Shown: positions 14,320 to 21,349 of the stretch, piece after piece
Layout: every line of letters begins with the position of its first letter
Numbering within the stretch: position 1 is the first letter of the stretch
Source: an uncultured Candidatus Melainabacteria bacterium
GTDB lineage: Bacteria > Cyanobacteriota > Vampirovibrionia > Gastranaerophilales > Gastranaerophilaceae
Reading direction: 5' to 3'
Assembly: GCA_934717895.1 (NCBI GenBank)
Contig: CAKUZO010000019.1
Coordinates: forward strand, 1-27,779
Length of the DNA: 27,779 nt
The notes under the pieces: generated by a model
Told to the model about the DNA's origin: nothing
The model's input: the letters and a program-made list of their open reading frames with translations, nothing else
Database searches by the model: none
Position numbers and translations under genes: made by a program

Positions 14320-16704
14320 ATGATAAGGGATTTTTTAACGACAGCTTTACAAAATAAAAACACCGCAATGTTTGTTACTGCGGTAATTTTTATGTGCGGA
14401 ATTCTCTCTTATTTCAACGACAACGGGCTCGTTTTTGCTGGAATACTTAGCATCTTAGCAATTATTGCAATTATAAAAAATTTCGTTCCTACTAAATATA
14501 TTCTTTTATGGCTGTTCGTGTTTTATTTCGGTTTTTTCAATTCTTGTTTAAGGATTAAAATGACGGACAATATCGCATCTTTTGCACCCGAAAAAGCGAC
14601 AATTCAAGGGCAAATTGTCAGTATTCCAAACAGCAATTCACCGAATAAAACGAAATTTTTCTTTAAAGTTAAAAAGATTAATAATGAGCAGACAAGCGGA
14701 AAAACACTTGTAACGTATTCCGGAAACAGTATCGAAAAGCTTCAAATCGGTGATGAATATGTGTTTTCAGGAAAGCTACAAACTCCATTTAAAGCAGGCA
14801 ATCCGTCCCAATTTGATTATGGAAAATATTTGAGAAATTTTGATACTTTCTCTGTGTTTTATGCTAAAAGTGCAAACAACTTAAACTCCAAACTTACGCC
14901 AAAATGGAAGTTTTTGCAGAGCTTGAACAAAGTTAGAGATAGAATTGTGACGGTTCACGCACAGTATTTGAAGTCGCCTAACCTTGAAATCCTTGGCGGA
15001 ATTGTCTTTGGTGACGACGCTGTTGCTCCGCCTGATTATATTAAAACGAGTTTTGTAAACTCCGGTTTGTTACATATTCTGGCTGCGTCCGGCATGAACG
15101 TTGCTTTTATCTATGGATTTTGGGTATTCTTTATGCGAAAAATTCGGTGCCCGTTTAAGCTCACGGTACTCTCAGGTATCGGAATAATTATAATTTACAC
15201 GCTGATGACGGGACTTGGCGCATCTGTAATCCGTGCGGCGCTTATGTTGATTTTAATTCTTCTCGGGAAATTGATTGACCGCGACGCTCATACTGTGTCA
15301 CTTTTGGCTTTTGTTGCTGTGATAATGCTAATTTACAACCCTGCGTACATAAACGATGTCGGATTTCAGCTTTCATTTATCGTAACATTTGGTCTTTTGA
15401 CGACGGCAAACGTGATTTTTGAACGGTTTAAAGACTCAAAAATCCCTCAATGGCTGATTGGTGCTGCACTTATTCCTGTAATTGCACAAATTTGGGTTGC
15501 GCCGATACAAATGTTCTATTTTAATACGTTTAGTACGTATTCAGTATTTGCAAATGTTTGCAGTATGCCGTTTTTGAGTGTGATAAGTTTTGGCGGATTT
15601 GTAAGCTCTATTCTTGCAGCTTTTTCACCGTTTACGGATAAAATTTGTATGGTTATGGATTTTATCTTGAACTACTTTTTGCATGCAATTGTCTTTATTT
15701 CAAAATTTTTCTCAACCCTTTCTCATTCTTTGATTTCGACATCACACCCTAGTGTGTTCCAGATAATTCTTTATTATGCAATAATTTTGCAATTTACACT
15801 GTCTATCAAAATCGGTTTTAGCAAAAAATTGGCAATTACAATTGCTGGAATTTGTCTTGTACTGGCAGGCAGTTTTATCACAATACCATCAAAAAGTCTT
15901 GACATAATTGCGTTTGATGTGCAAAATGCAGATTGTTTCCTAATAAAAACGCCAGAAAACAAATATTTTATCATTGATACCGGAAGGGCTGGTTATAACG
16001 GAGGCAAAGCTCAGGCAAATTCGATTATTATCAAATATTTGAAAGATAGAGGCATAAAAAATATTGAAGGGTTGATTATTACACACTTTGACAACGACCA
16101 CTCCGGCGGTGCGGCTGATATAATGAAGAGTTTAAGGGTTAAGAAGGTTTATTTGAACTCTTATTCTGATGATTCTATGACCTCTAAAAATATCTACAAA
16201 ACGATTGAAAAACTCGGGATAAATTCTCAAATTCCGACTAACAATAATTCGATTTATGCTGAAAAAGACCTGAATTTGAAAACATATTTTATCAACTCTG
16301 AAACGGATAACGAAAAATCTATCATAACCCTTTTGAGCTACAAAAATTTTGATATGCTGTTTACGGGTGATGCCGGCGTAAAGGCGTTTAAAGAGCTCAA
16401 AAATTCTCTACCAAGAAATGTTGAAGTCCTGAAAGTCGGGCACCATGGCGGTCCGAGAGTAGTAAATAATGATATGTTAGATTATTTTAAAACACAGGTT
16501 TCTATAATTTCGACAGGGCCAAATGCTTTTGGGCACCCAAATCGTGGAACTTTGGATTTATTGAGAAATACTGAAATTTACAGAACCGACAGACATAATT
16601 CAATAAAAATAACATCAAATGGTAAATCTTACAACATCTTGACCTACAATAAGCACAAAAAGAAATACGTTTTTTCAAAAAAAATCGAAACAATAGAGCC
16701 TTAA
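14320..16704 (+). CDS. comEC: ComEC/Rec2-family DNA uptake channel
   Basis: A 794-residue protein with the full three-part ComEC layout: two N-terminal membrane helices and an OB-like domain (about 85-185, ATIQGQIVSIPNS), the Competence membrane domain (about 220-500, with SGLLHILAASGMNVAF), and a C-terminal metallo-beta-lactamase-like domain (from about 520). The last has THFDNDHSGG (His589, Asp591, Asp593, His594), LFTGDAG, GHHGG (His708-His709) and GHPNRGTLDLL. ComEC carries single-stranded DNA through the inner membrane in natural transformation, and the lactamase-like domain is thought to degrade the other strand. No Shine-Dalgarno is seen before ATG 14320. The ATPase gene ends 45 nt upstream with no terminator in between, so co-transcription is likely. 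The 3' end meets arsR convergently. Confidence 0.93.
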   Translation: MIRDFLTTALQNKNTAMFVTAVIFMCGILSYFNDNGLVFAGILSILAIIAIIKNFVPTKYILLWLFVFYFGFFNSCLRIKMTDNIASFAPEKATIQGQIVSIPNSNSPNKTKFFFKVKKINNEQTSGKTLVTYSGNSIEKLQIGDEYVFSGKLQTPFKAGNPSQFDYGKYLRNFDTFSVFYAKSANNLNSKLTPKWKFLQSLNKVRDRIVTVHAQYLKSPNLEILGGIVFGDDAVAPPDYIKTSFVNSGLLHILAASGMNVAFIYGFWVFFMRKIRCPFKLTVLSGIGIIIIYTLMTGLGASVIRAALMLILILLGKLIDRDAHTVSLLAFVAVIMLIYNPAYINDVGFQLSFIVTFGLLTTANVIFERFKDSKIPQWLIGAALIPVIAQIWVAPIQMFYFNTFSTYSVFANVCSMPFLSVISFGGFVSSILAAFSPFTDKICMVMDFILNYFLHAIVFISKFFSTLSHSLISTSHPSVFQIILYYAIILQFTLSIKIGFSKKLAITIAGICLVLAGSFITIPSKSLDIIAFDVQNADCFLIKTPENKYFIIDTGRAGYNGGKAQANSIIIKYLKDRGIKNIEGLIITHFDNDHSGGAADIMKSLRVKKVYLNSYSDDSMTSKNIYKTIEKLGINSQIPTNNNSIYAEKDLNLKTYFINSETDNEKSIITLLSYKNFDMLFTGDAGVKAFKELKNSLPRNVEVLKVGHHGGPRVVNNDMLDYFKTQVSIISTGPNAFGHPNRGTLDLLRNTEIYRTDRHNSIKITSNGKSYNILTYNKHKKKYVFSKKIETIEP

Positions 16705-16707
16705 AAC

Positions 16708-17058
16708 TCACTCTTGCACGTGCTCCAATGCCATCTGCAAAATAACTTTTACGTGGTTGTCGTTTAAGGAATAGTAGACGTTTTTCCCCCGTTTTTCAGC
16801 TTTGACAAGTTTGGCAGTCCTGAGAGTTTTTAACTGGTGAGATACAGCAGACTTTGTCATATCTAGTAATACAGCCAAATCGTTTACGCATAAATCCGCT
16901 TCTTCCAGAGCCCATAAAAGTCGAATTCTTGTGCTGTCACCCATAACCTTAAAAAAGTCTGAAAGGTCGTATAATTCAGTCAAATCAGGCATGATAGGTG
17001 CGATTTTTTCGACTAAATCAAAATTAATAGCTTCGCAATCTGTTTTTTTGTTATCCAT
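16708..17058 (-). CDS. ArsR/SmtB-family zinc-type metalloregulator
   Basis: A 116-residue winged-helix repressor (DLSDFFKVMGDSTRIRLLWA; AVSHQLKTLRTAKLVK as recognition helix and following region; GKNVYYSLNDNHV in the wing and alpha5). The ATG at 17058 is chosen because a longer frame would start inside the -35 box. The alpha5 metal site is intact: Asp-x-His, ten residues, His, two residues, Glu (DNH...EHVQE), the Asp/His/His/Glu set of SmtB, which senses Zn(II). The alpha3N cadmium/lead site of CadC is incomplete (DLCVND instead of ELCVCD). This supports Zn(II) or Co(II) as inducer. It lies 3 nt from the convergent comEC stop and is predicted to repress itself and the efflux ATPase. Confidence 0.92.
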   Translation of the reverse strand: MDNKKTDCEAINFDLVEKIAPIMPDLTELYDLSDFFKVMGDSTRIRLLWALEEADLCVNDLAVLLDMTKSAVSHQLKTLRTAKLVKAEKRGKNVYYSLNDNHVKVILQMALEHVQE

Positions 17059-17064
17059 AATTTG

Positions 17065-17094
17065 ATTATAATTTAATAGTTGTTCAATTGTCAA
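17065..17094 (-). promoter_or_regulatory. Autoregulated, leaderless promoter of arsR
   Basis: On the minus strand TTGACA (17094-17089) and TATAAT (17070-17065) are separated by 18 nt. The spacer ATTGAACAACTATTAAAT is the same operator as at the ATPase promoter (17 of 18 bases in the matching orientation). Only 6 nt separate TATAAT from the ATG, so transcription is predicted to begin at or next to the start codon. Confidence 0.85.
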
Positions 17095-17118
17095 ACTTGT
17101 AATTTAAAAGCTTTTTTA

Positions 17119-17328
17119 TTAATCAAAATCAATTAATTGTGTAAGTGGTACATCTAAAATATCTGCAACTAAAAAGAGTTTTCTTAAACTTATGTATTCT
17201 TTTCCTGTTTCAACGCAAGCTAAATGTTCGCGAGAAAAATTAATAATTTCTGCAAGTTCATTTTGTGATAAATTTTTTAATTTTCTATACTTTTTTATAT
17301 TTTTACCAAGTTGTTCAAGTCTTGACAT
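17119..17328 (-). CDS. Small XRE-family (Cro/CI-type) HTH regulator
   Basis: A 69-residue single-domain helix-turn-helix protein: LGKNIKKYRKLKNLSQNELA, then EIINFSREHLACVETGKEYI and a C-terminal helix LFLVADILDVPLTQLIDFD. This is the standard five-helix Cro/CI fold of the length seen in minimal repressors. ATG at 17328 is used; an in-frame TTG at 17346 would add six residues, and neither has a Shine-Dalgarno. It is divergent from the pilin-like gene at 17395, sharing a 48-66 nt intergenic region, which makes control of that gene and of itself a reasonable guess. Confidence 0.85.
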   Translation of the reverse strand: MSRLEQLGKNIKKYRKLKNLSQNELAEIINFSREHLACVETGKEYISLRKLFLVADILDVPLTQLIDFD

Positions 17329-17394
17329 AAATTTATTTTGCAACAATAATATTAATAAATATGTAAGGTGGTATATTACAAAATAGGAGAAATT

Positions 17395-18105
17395 ATGAGA
17401 AAAGGTTTTACTCTTGCAGAAGTCTTAATTACTTTGGGTATAATAGGAGTTGTTGCAGCAATAACATTGCCTACACTAATTCAAAATTATCAAAAACACG
17501 TTTTTGTGACGAGATTGCAAAAGGCAATAAGTACTACTCAAAATATGCTTAAAAAAATGCAAGCAGATGAAGAGGTTTCAAGCATAGGTATGATAAAGCT
17601 GTTTTCAGAAGGTATTTGTAAGAGCTCATTTTACTCTGATCAATCAAATGGTTGTGAAGATGCTTATGGTAATCCATCTGTTTTTCAAAAAAATATTCCT
17701 AAATACTTGAATGTTGTTAAAACTTGTTCTGGCAACAATTGTAATTCTCCATTATACAGTTGGAGCTCTTTGAGTTGTAATAATGGTAAATGTAAAATTT
17801 CTGTAACTAAGTCTTCGGGTAAAGCTTGTGGATTTGTAAGCTCAAATGCAGTATGCTCCAATACAAATGGATTTTACACAAATGACGGTATGATATATTA
17901 TTTTGCGGGCTTGCCAACAATTAATGTTGATAATGAGATTCCATATATAAGTGTTATGGTTGATGTAAATGGCGAAAAAGGTCCGAATATAGAAGGGCGT
18001 GACTGGTTTCAATTTTATATAGGTACTAACGGAGAAATTGTTGATAGTACGTATGATCCGTTTGTTACAAGGCTGATGTCGAATGGCTGGAAGATGGATT
18101 ATTAG
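17395..18105 (+). CDS. Type II/IV pilin-like protein with prepilin signal
   Basis: A 236-residue protein beginning MRKG|FTLAEVLITLGIIG, a perfect class III prepilin signal with a 4-residue leader, Gly at -1, Phe1 and Glu5. ATG at 17395 is chosen over an upstream GTG because AGGAG precedes it and the leader length is canonical. After the hydrophobic helix come a helical stretch (TRLQKAISTTQNMLKKM) and a large C-terminal domain with nine Cys (for example CSGNNC, CNNGKC, CGFVSSNAVC), likely disulfide-bonded. The end carries VMVDVNGEKGPNIEGRD, also found in the relic at 234-518. It would be processed by a prepilin peptidase and assembled as a (pseudo)pilin. No other pilus genes are nearby. Confidence 0.88.
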   Translation: MRKGFTLAEVLITLGIIGVVAAITLPTLIQNYQKHVFVTRLQKAISTTQNMLKKMQADEEVSSIGMIKLFSEGICKSSFYSDQSNGCEDAYGNPSVFQKNIPKYLNVVKTCSGNNCNSPLYSWSSLSCNNGKCKISVTKSSGKACGFVSSNAVCSNTNGFYTNDGMIYYFAGLPTINVDNEIPYISVMVDVNGEKGPNIEGRDWFQFYIGTNGEIVDSTYDPFVTRLMSNGWKMDY

Positions 18106-18137
18106 TTTTTGATTTTGAAAAGATTTAATATTTTCCT

Positions 18138-18169
18138 AAAAAAGAGCCTTTGAATTTCTTCAAAGGCTC
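18138..18169. terminator. Terminator shared by the pilin and transglycosylase genes
   Basis: Perfect 11-bp stem GAGCCTTTGAA / TTCAAAGGCTC (18144-18154 with 18159-18169). On the minus strand it runs directly into TTTTTT (18143-18138), ending the transglycosylase transcript. On the plus strand the T-tract starts six bases later and is weaker. Confidence 0.85.
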
Positions 18170-18196
18170 CAAGATTTTTACAAATATTTTGTTTTG

Positions 18197-18844
18197 CTAG
18201 ATTGCAATAGAAAGAGCTTCAAGCTTCAATTCTATTGGCTTTTCCTCAAGAACTTCTACCTTCAATTCCTTTGCATCAACAACTTTGGCTTGCGCCGGTT
18301 TATGAGTTACAACAGGTTTTGGAGTAACAGCTTTTGGTTTTTGTGCTACATAAGCACCTTGTCTAACTTTTGCAACAACCGGATCCGGAGTGTGTTTTTG
18401 TTTGTTAATATCAGTCATAATCGTACTTACAAAACGTCTTGTTTCTGCATAAGGTGGAACTGATCTGTATTTTTTTACGTTTCCGGGACCTGCATTGTAT
18501 GCTGCAAGAGCCAATTCAACTGAACCAAACATATTGTACATTTTTTTGTAATAAGCAATACCTGCTTTAATGTTTTCGTTCATTGAATAAGGATTGTAGC
18601 CCATTCTTCTCGCTGTTGATGGCATTAGTTGGAAAACTCCAACTGCACCATGTGAACTTCTTGCTTCGTGACGAAATCCTGATTCTTTGCGTGCAATACT
18701 TAGCGCAATTGCAGGATCTACGCCCATTTCAATAGCGTGTTTGACTATTGTTGCTTTTACAGAGTTGACGTCAGAGGCTTGGCATTGCGCATGGCAAAGA
18801 AGCATACACGCAAGTGTAAAAGTTAAAACTAATAGTTTTCTCAA
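18197..18844 (-). CDS. Periplasmic soluble lytic murein transglycosylase (SLT, GH23)
   Basis: A 215-residue protein starting at TTG (18844), supported by AGAGGA 7 nt upstream and a signal peptide (MRKLLVLTFTLACMLLCHA...). The SLT domain covers about residues 30-150, with catalytic Glu54 in ARKESGF, the GVFQLMPSTA motif (69-78) and AYNAGPGNV (115-123). These enzymes cleave the MurNAc-GlcNAc bond of peptidoglycan and form 1,6-anhydro ends. The C-terminal 60 residues are Pro/Lys/Val-rich and probably disordered. Lone SLT proteins of this size often open the wall locally for secretion or pilus machines, which would fit the pilin gene next door, but that is inference. The product's anhydro-muropeptides would be substrate for the NagZ-like enzyme at 3592. 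Confidence 0.9.
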   Translation of the reverse strand: MRKLLVLTFTLACMLLCHAQCQASDVNSVKATIVKHAIEMGVDPAIALSIARKESGFRHEARSSHGAVGVFQLMPSTARRMGYNPYSMNENIKAGIAYYKKMYNMFGSVELALAAYNAGPGNVKKYRSVPPYAETRRFVSTIMTDINKQKHTPDPVVAKVRQGAYVAQKPKAVTPKPVVTHKPAQAKVVDAKELKVEVLEEKPIELKLEALSIAI

Positions 18845-19149
18845 AATGTAATCCTCTATATTGTAAATTGAAATCCCTAAAAATTCCCTAACGACCCGTT
18901 TCTACAACAAAGTCAAAAACTTTCAGAGATATTTTATACACCTATATTACTACAAAAAAAATTTTTTTCAACCCCTTTAAGCCTTTACTACACACCTGAG
19001 CACCTCTAAAAGCCTTTGATCACAGAGGTTTAAGTGTATTTGTAACAATTGTAAAATAGTAATAATTACTATCATTTTCAACATACTTCATAAATTATTT
19101 TGTTTGTGCTACAATTCTTGCAATAACTATAAAACGAGAGGAAAATATT
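18845..19149. other. Intergenic region between divergent SLT and mtnP genes
   Basis: 305 nt without a supportable gene. It contains a 6-bp hairpin ACCTCT / AGAGGT (19002-19029), AT-rich sequence, and a 17-bp palindrome at 19056-19072 listed separately. The mtnP promoter is not clear: several TTGT and TATAAA-like words occur between 19100 and 19135 without a convincing pair. Confidence 0.6.
19056..19072. promoter_or_regulatory. Fur-family-like 7-1-7 palindrome
   Basis: ATAGTAAT-A-ATTACTAT is a perfect inverted repeat around one base. The core TAGTAAT-N-ATTACTA has the 7-1-7 shape of Fur-family boxes and differs from the Bacillus Zur consensus (TCGTAAT-N-ATTACGA, from memory) only at the second base of each arm. 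It is about 78 nt before the mtnP start. No Fur-family gene is in the window. Confidence 0.4.
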
Positions 19150-19953
19150 ATGGAAAACAAAAAATTAGCAGACATCGGCGTTTTTGGCGGATCTGGATTT
19201 TACAAATTTTTAGAAAATATCGAAGAAGTTCGTGTAGAAACTCCTTACGGAATGCCTAGTGACAGCCTTTTCATCGGTACTGTCGGAGAACATAAAGTTG
19301 CATTTATGCCACGACATGGCAGAAACCATACTATTTTGCCTCATTTGATTAATTACAGAGCAAATGTTTGGGCTATGAAATCTGTTGGTTGCGAAAGAGT
19401 TATTTCTCCATGTGCTGCCGGAAGTTTACAAAAACACGTTAAACCCGGTGATTTTGTAATTTGCGATCAGTTTGTAGATTGGACAGATGGTAGAAAAACA
19501 ACTTTCTTTGAAGGTCCTATTGTTACTCACCCATCAGCTGCTGAAACATACTGTCCGGAACTTCGCGACCTTGCAATTAAGACAGCAAAAGAACTTGGAA
19601 TTTCAGTTCACGAAAACGGAACTGTTGTTGTAATTAACGGCCCAAGATTTTCAACAAAAGCAGAATCAAAATTCTTTACAAATCAAGGCTGGGAAGTTAT
19701 CAATATGACTGCATTCCCGGAAGCATACCTTGTTAAAGAAATGGATATGTGTCCGTTGAATATCTCTCTAATTACTGACTATGATGCAGGTTTGGTCGGT
19801 GATGTTCCGCCTGTTTCTCACCACGAAGTAATTGAGGTATTCAATTCTAACGTTGCACATTTGAAAGAATTGCTCTTCAAGATGATTGAAAATATTCCTG
19901 CATCAAGAGAAAATTGTTCTTGTGCAAACACTAAAAAGTCTTCTCAATTATAG
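19150..19953 (+). CDS. mtnP: S-methyl-5'-thioadenosine phosphorylase
   Basis: A 267-residue member of the PNP/MTAP (family 2) phosphorylases. Motifs: GVFGGSGFY (10-18, phosphate loop), PRHGRNH (54-60, phosphate binding), VINGPRFSTKAES (161-173), NMTAFPEA (185-192, ribose contact) and TDYD (209-212). The two Asp of TDYD favour a 6-aminopurine, so methylthioadenosine rather than inosine/guanosine is the expected substrate. The enzyme splits MTA from polyamine or quorum-signal synthesis to adenine and methylthioribose-1-phosphate in the cytoplasm, feeding methionine salvage. A Cys pair (CSC) near the C-terminus is of unclear meaning. AGAGGA precedes the ATG. The YggT gene follows after 15 nt. 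Confidence 0.93.
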   Translation: MENKKLADIGVFGGSGFYKFLENIEEVRVETPYGMPSDSLFIGTVGEHKVAFMPRHGRNHTILPHLINYRANVWAMKSVGCERVISPCAAGSLQKHVKPGDFVICDQFVDWTDGRKTTFFEGPIVTHPSAAETYCPELRDLAIKTAKELGISVHENGTVVVINGPRFSTKAESKFFTNQGWEVINMTAFPEAYLVKEMDMCPLNISLITDYDAGLVGDVPPVSHHEVIEVFNSNVAHLKELLFKMIENIPASRENCSCANTKKSSQL

Positions 19954-19968
19954 AAATAAGGTGGCAAA

Positions 19969-20238
19969 ATGATTGATAATTTGATTTTTGTAGTAAATAA
20001 CTTTTTTCAAATATATTTTTGGCTTATACTTGTGCGTTGCTTGTTGAGCTTTGTTCGCACTATTGACTGGTATAAGCAGCCGTTTGCAGCGATAAGAGAT
20101 GTTACAGATTTGTATTTGAATTTGTTTAGAAGAATTGTGCCACCATTCGGCGGATTGGATTTTTCACCGATAATTGCGGTTATAGCATTACAAATTTTGA
20201 ACTATGTAATCATTTTTGCTCTTTTGGCATTAAAATAA
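19969..20238 (+). CDS. YggT-family membrane protein
   Basis: An 89-residue integral membrane protein with two to three hydrophobic helices (NFFQIYFWLILVRCLLSF; IIAVIALQILNYVIIFALLA) and the YggT signature RRIVPPFGGLDFSPIIAV. Family members in cyanobacteria and plastids (CCB3, YlmG) are linked to nucleoid or thylakoid/cell-division organisation and cytochrome maturation; in other bacteria the role is uncertain. AAGGTGG lies just upstream of the ATG. It is the second gene after mtnP and ends at a terminator shared with the convergent kinase-like gene. Confidence 0.88.
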   Translation: MIDNLIFVVNNFFQIYFWLILVRCLLSFVRTIDWYKQPFAAIRDVTDLYLNLFRRIVPPFGGLDFSPIIAVIALQILNYVIIFALLALK

Positions 20239-20260
20239 TATTGAAAATCATTTTAAAAAT

Positions 20261-20294
20261 AAAAGCCTTGCACATATTGAGTGTGGGGCTTTTT
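20261..20294. terminator. Bidirectional terminator between yggT-like and kinase-like genes
   Basis: AAAAGCC (20261-20267) pairs with GGCTTTT (20287-20293), with an internal CAC/GTG stretch, and runs into T residues on the plus strand. On the minus strand the same hairpin is followed by a TTTTATTTTT tract. The stop codon of the minus-strand gene overlaps its edge. Confidence 0.75.
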
Positions 20295-21264
20295 AAAATA
20301 TTTGGCTGTTTTGCGATTTTTGAAAAATCTCGATTGCACGTTGAATTTTCTCTCTATCGGGAGTTTTAGGATTTTTAACTTTCTCTTGCAAGTTTTCAAG
20401 AAATGGTTGTAAATCTTTTTCTGCGTTTCTGTGCATAAGCTTTTTAAAATAACGTAATGTCACTTTATCATTAATAAAATTTGGAAATTTGGCACAACCG
20501 CCAATATCATACAATTTACCGTTAATTTTTTCATTCGTGATGTCGGTGTAAAATATTTTAAACAAATTTTCAAAATCCACAGGGGCTGTCGTCGGGTGAA
20601 TATTTTTGTCTGCAAATTCGGTTAATGAATATCCGTTTTCAACATCTGAAATATAATGCCTTGTAAATTGAGTTTTGTCCATTTTATGCCCGATTGCATT
20701 TTTTAAAAAAGTCCAAACATTGGCTTCTGCATAGGAGCCTTGGTTACGTTTTAAAGCTGGAACCGAGCATGATATATGATGAAAAACTTTCAACGCTTTG
20801 TCATGCATTATTTTTCCGTTTTTGTCAGTCATTGAAAACTTGAAAGTGTTTCCCCAACAGCCTTTTCCAACATAAGACAATTTTGCTTTCACACCTTTTG
20901 GCACAACACCTTTCATTGCTTTATTCATTAAATTTGAAATATCTTTTTCAATAAGTTTTAAATCTTGCGGTTCAAGATCTTCAAATCCGTACTGGATAAT
21001 ATTATTTTCTTTGCATTGTTTGTAAAGTGCACGAATATATTTTGTTGTATTTGCAAGGCTTTTTTGAAATTCTTTAATCTTAGCTCCACGTTCAGATTTG
21101 TCGAAAAGATTTATAATTTCATTTGGCAGATTTCCTAGTAGTTTATTCTTTGCATTTGGAACAAATGAGTCGTATGTTCTGTAATTATAATCTCGTTTAA
21201 ACAAACGTTTTAGCCTACTTGGATAACATTTTTCGTAACTTACACTTGAAATTTTATTTAACAT
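20293..21264 (-). CDS. Protein-kinase-like protein, atypical (323 aa)
   Basis: I do not recognise a named family, but the central part reads like a protein-kinase fold: a Gly-rich loop VGKGCWGNTFKF (132-143), ALKVF with Lys159 as VAIK-lysine equivalent, Glu180 in YAEANVW as helix-C glutamate, a hinge-like GYSLTEFADKN, Asp241 in YTDITNEKI at the catalytic-loop position, and YDIGG (Asp253) as DFG equivalent. The Asn normally five residues after the catalytic Asp is Lys, so it may be weakly active or a pseudokinase. The first 115 residues are a basic helical region, and a Lys-rich helical tail follows. No signal peptide. The ATG at 21264 has no clear Shine-Dalgarno. It stands alone between convergent yggT and divergent trkA. 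Confidence 0.6.
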   Translation of the reverse strand: MLNKISSVSYEKCYPSRLKRLFKRDYNYRTYDSFVPNAKNKLLGNLPNEIINLFDKSERGAKIKEFQKSLANTTKYIRALYKQCKENNIIQYGFEDLEPQDLKLIEKDISNLMNKAMKGVVPKGVKAKLSYVGKGCWGNTFKFSMTDKNGKIMHDKALKVFHHISCSVPALKRNQGSYAEANVWTFLKNAIGHKMDKTQFTRHYISDVENGYSLTEFADKNIHPTTAPVDFENLFKIFYTDITNEKINGKLYDIGGCAKFPNFINDKVTLRYFKKLMHRNAEKDLQPFLENLQEKVKNPKTPDREKIQRAIEIFQKSQNSQIF

Positions 21265-21314
21265 ATTTGAGATAAAGTTCGTAAAGAATAGAATTTGCTT
21301 TAATGATTATTTAC

Positions 21315-21343
21315 TTGTAAAAAATGTTTACTTAATATATAAT
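21315..21343 (+). promoter_or_regulatory. Leaderless promoter of trkA-trkH
   Basis: TTGTAA (21315-21320) and TATAAT (21338-21343) are 17 nt apart. The ATG at 21350 is 6 nt after the -10, so the transcript should begin at or beside the A of the start codon. No Shine-Dalgarno is present, consistent with leaderless translation. Confidence 0.75.
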
Positions 21344-21349
21344 TCACTT

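Noticed and set aside
17059..17094. Longer arsR frame starting at TTG 17094
   Set aside because: The TTG is the first three bases of the consensus -35 box, and the extension would cover the promoter and operator. The ATG at 17058 gives the normal family N-terminus.
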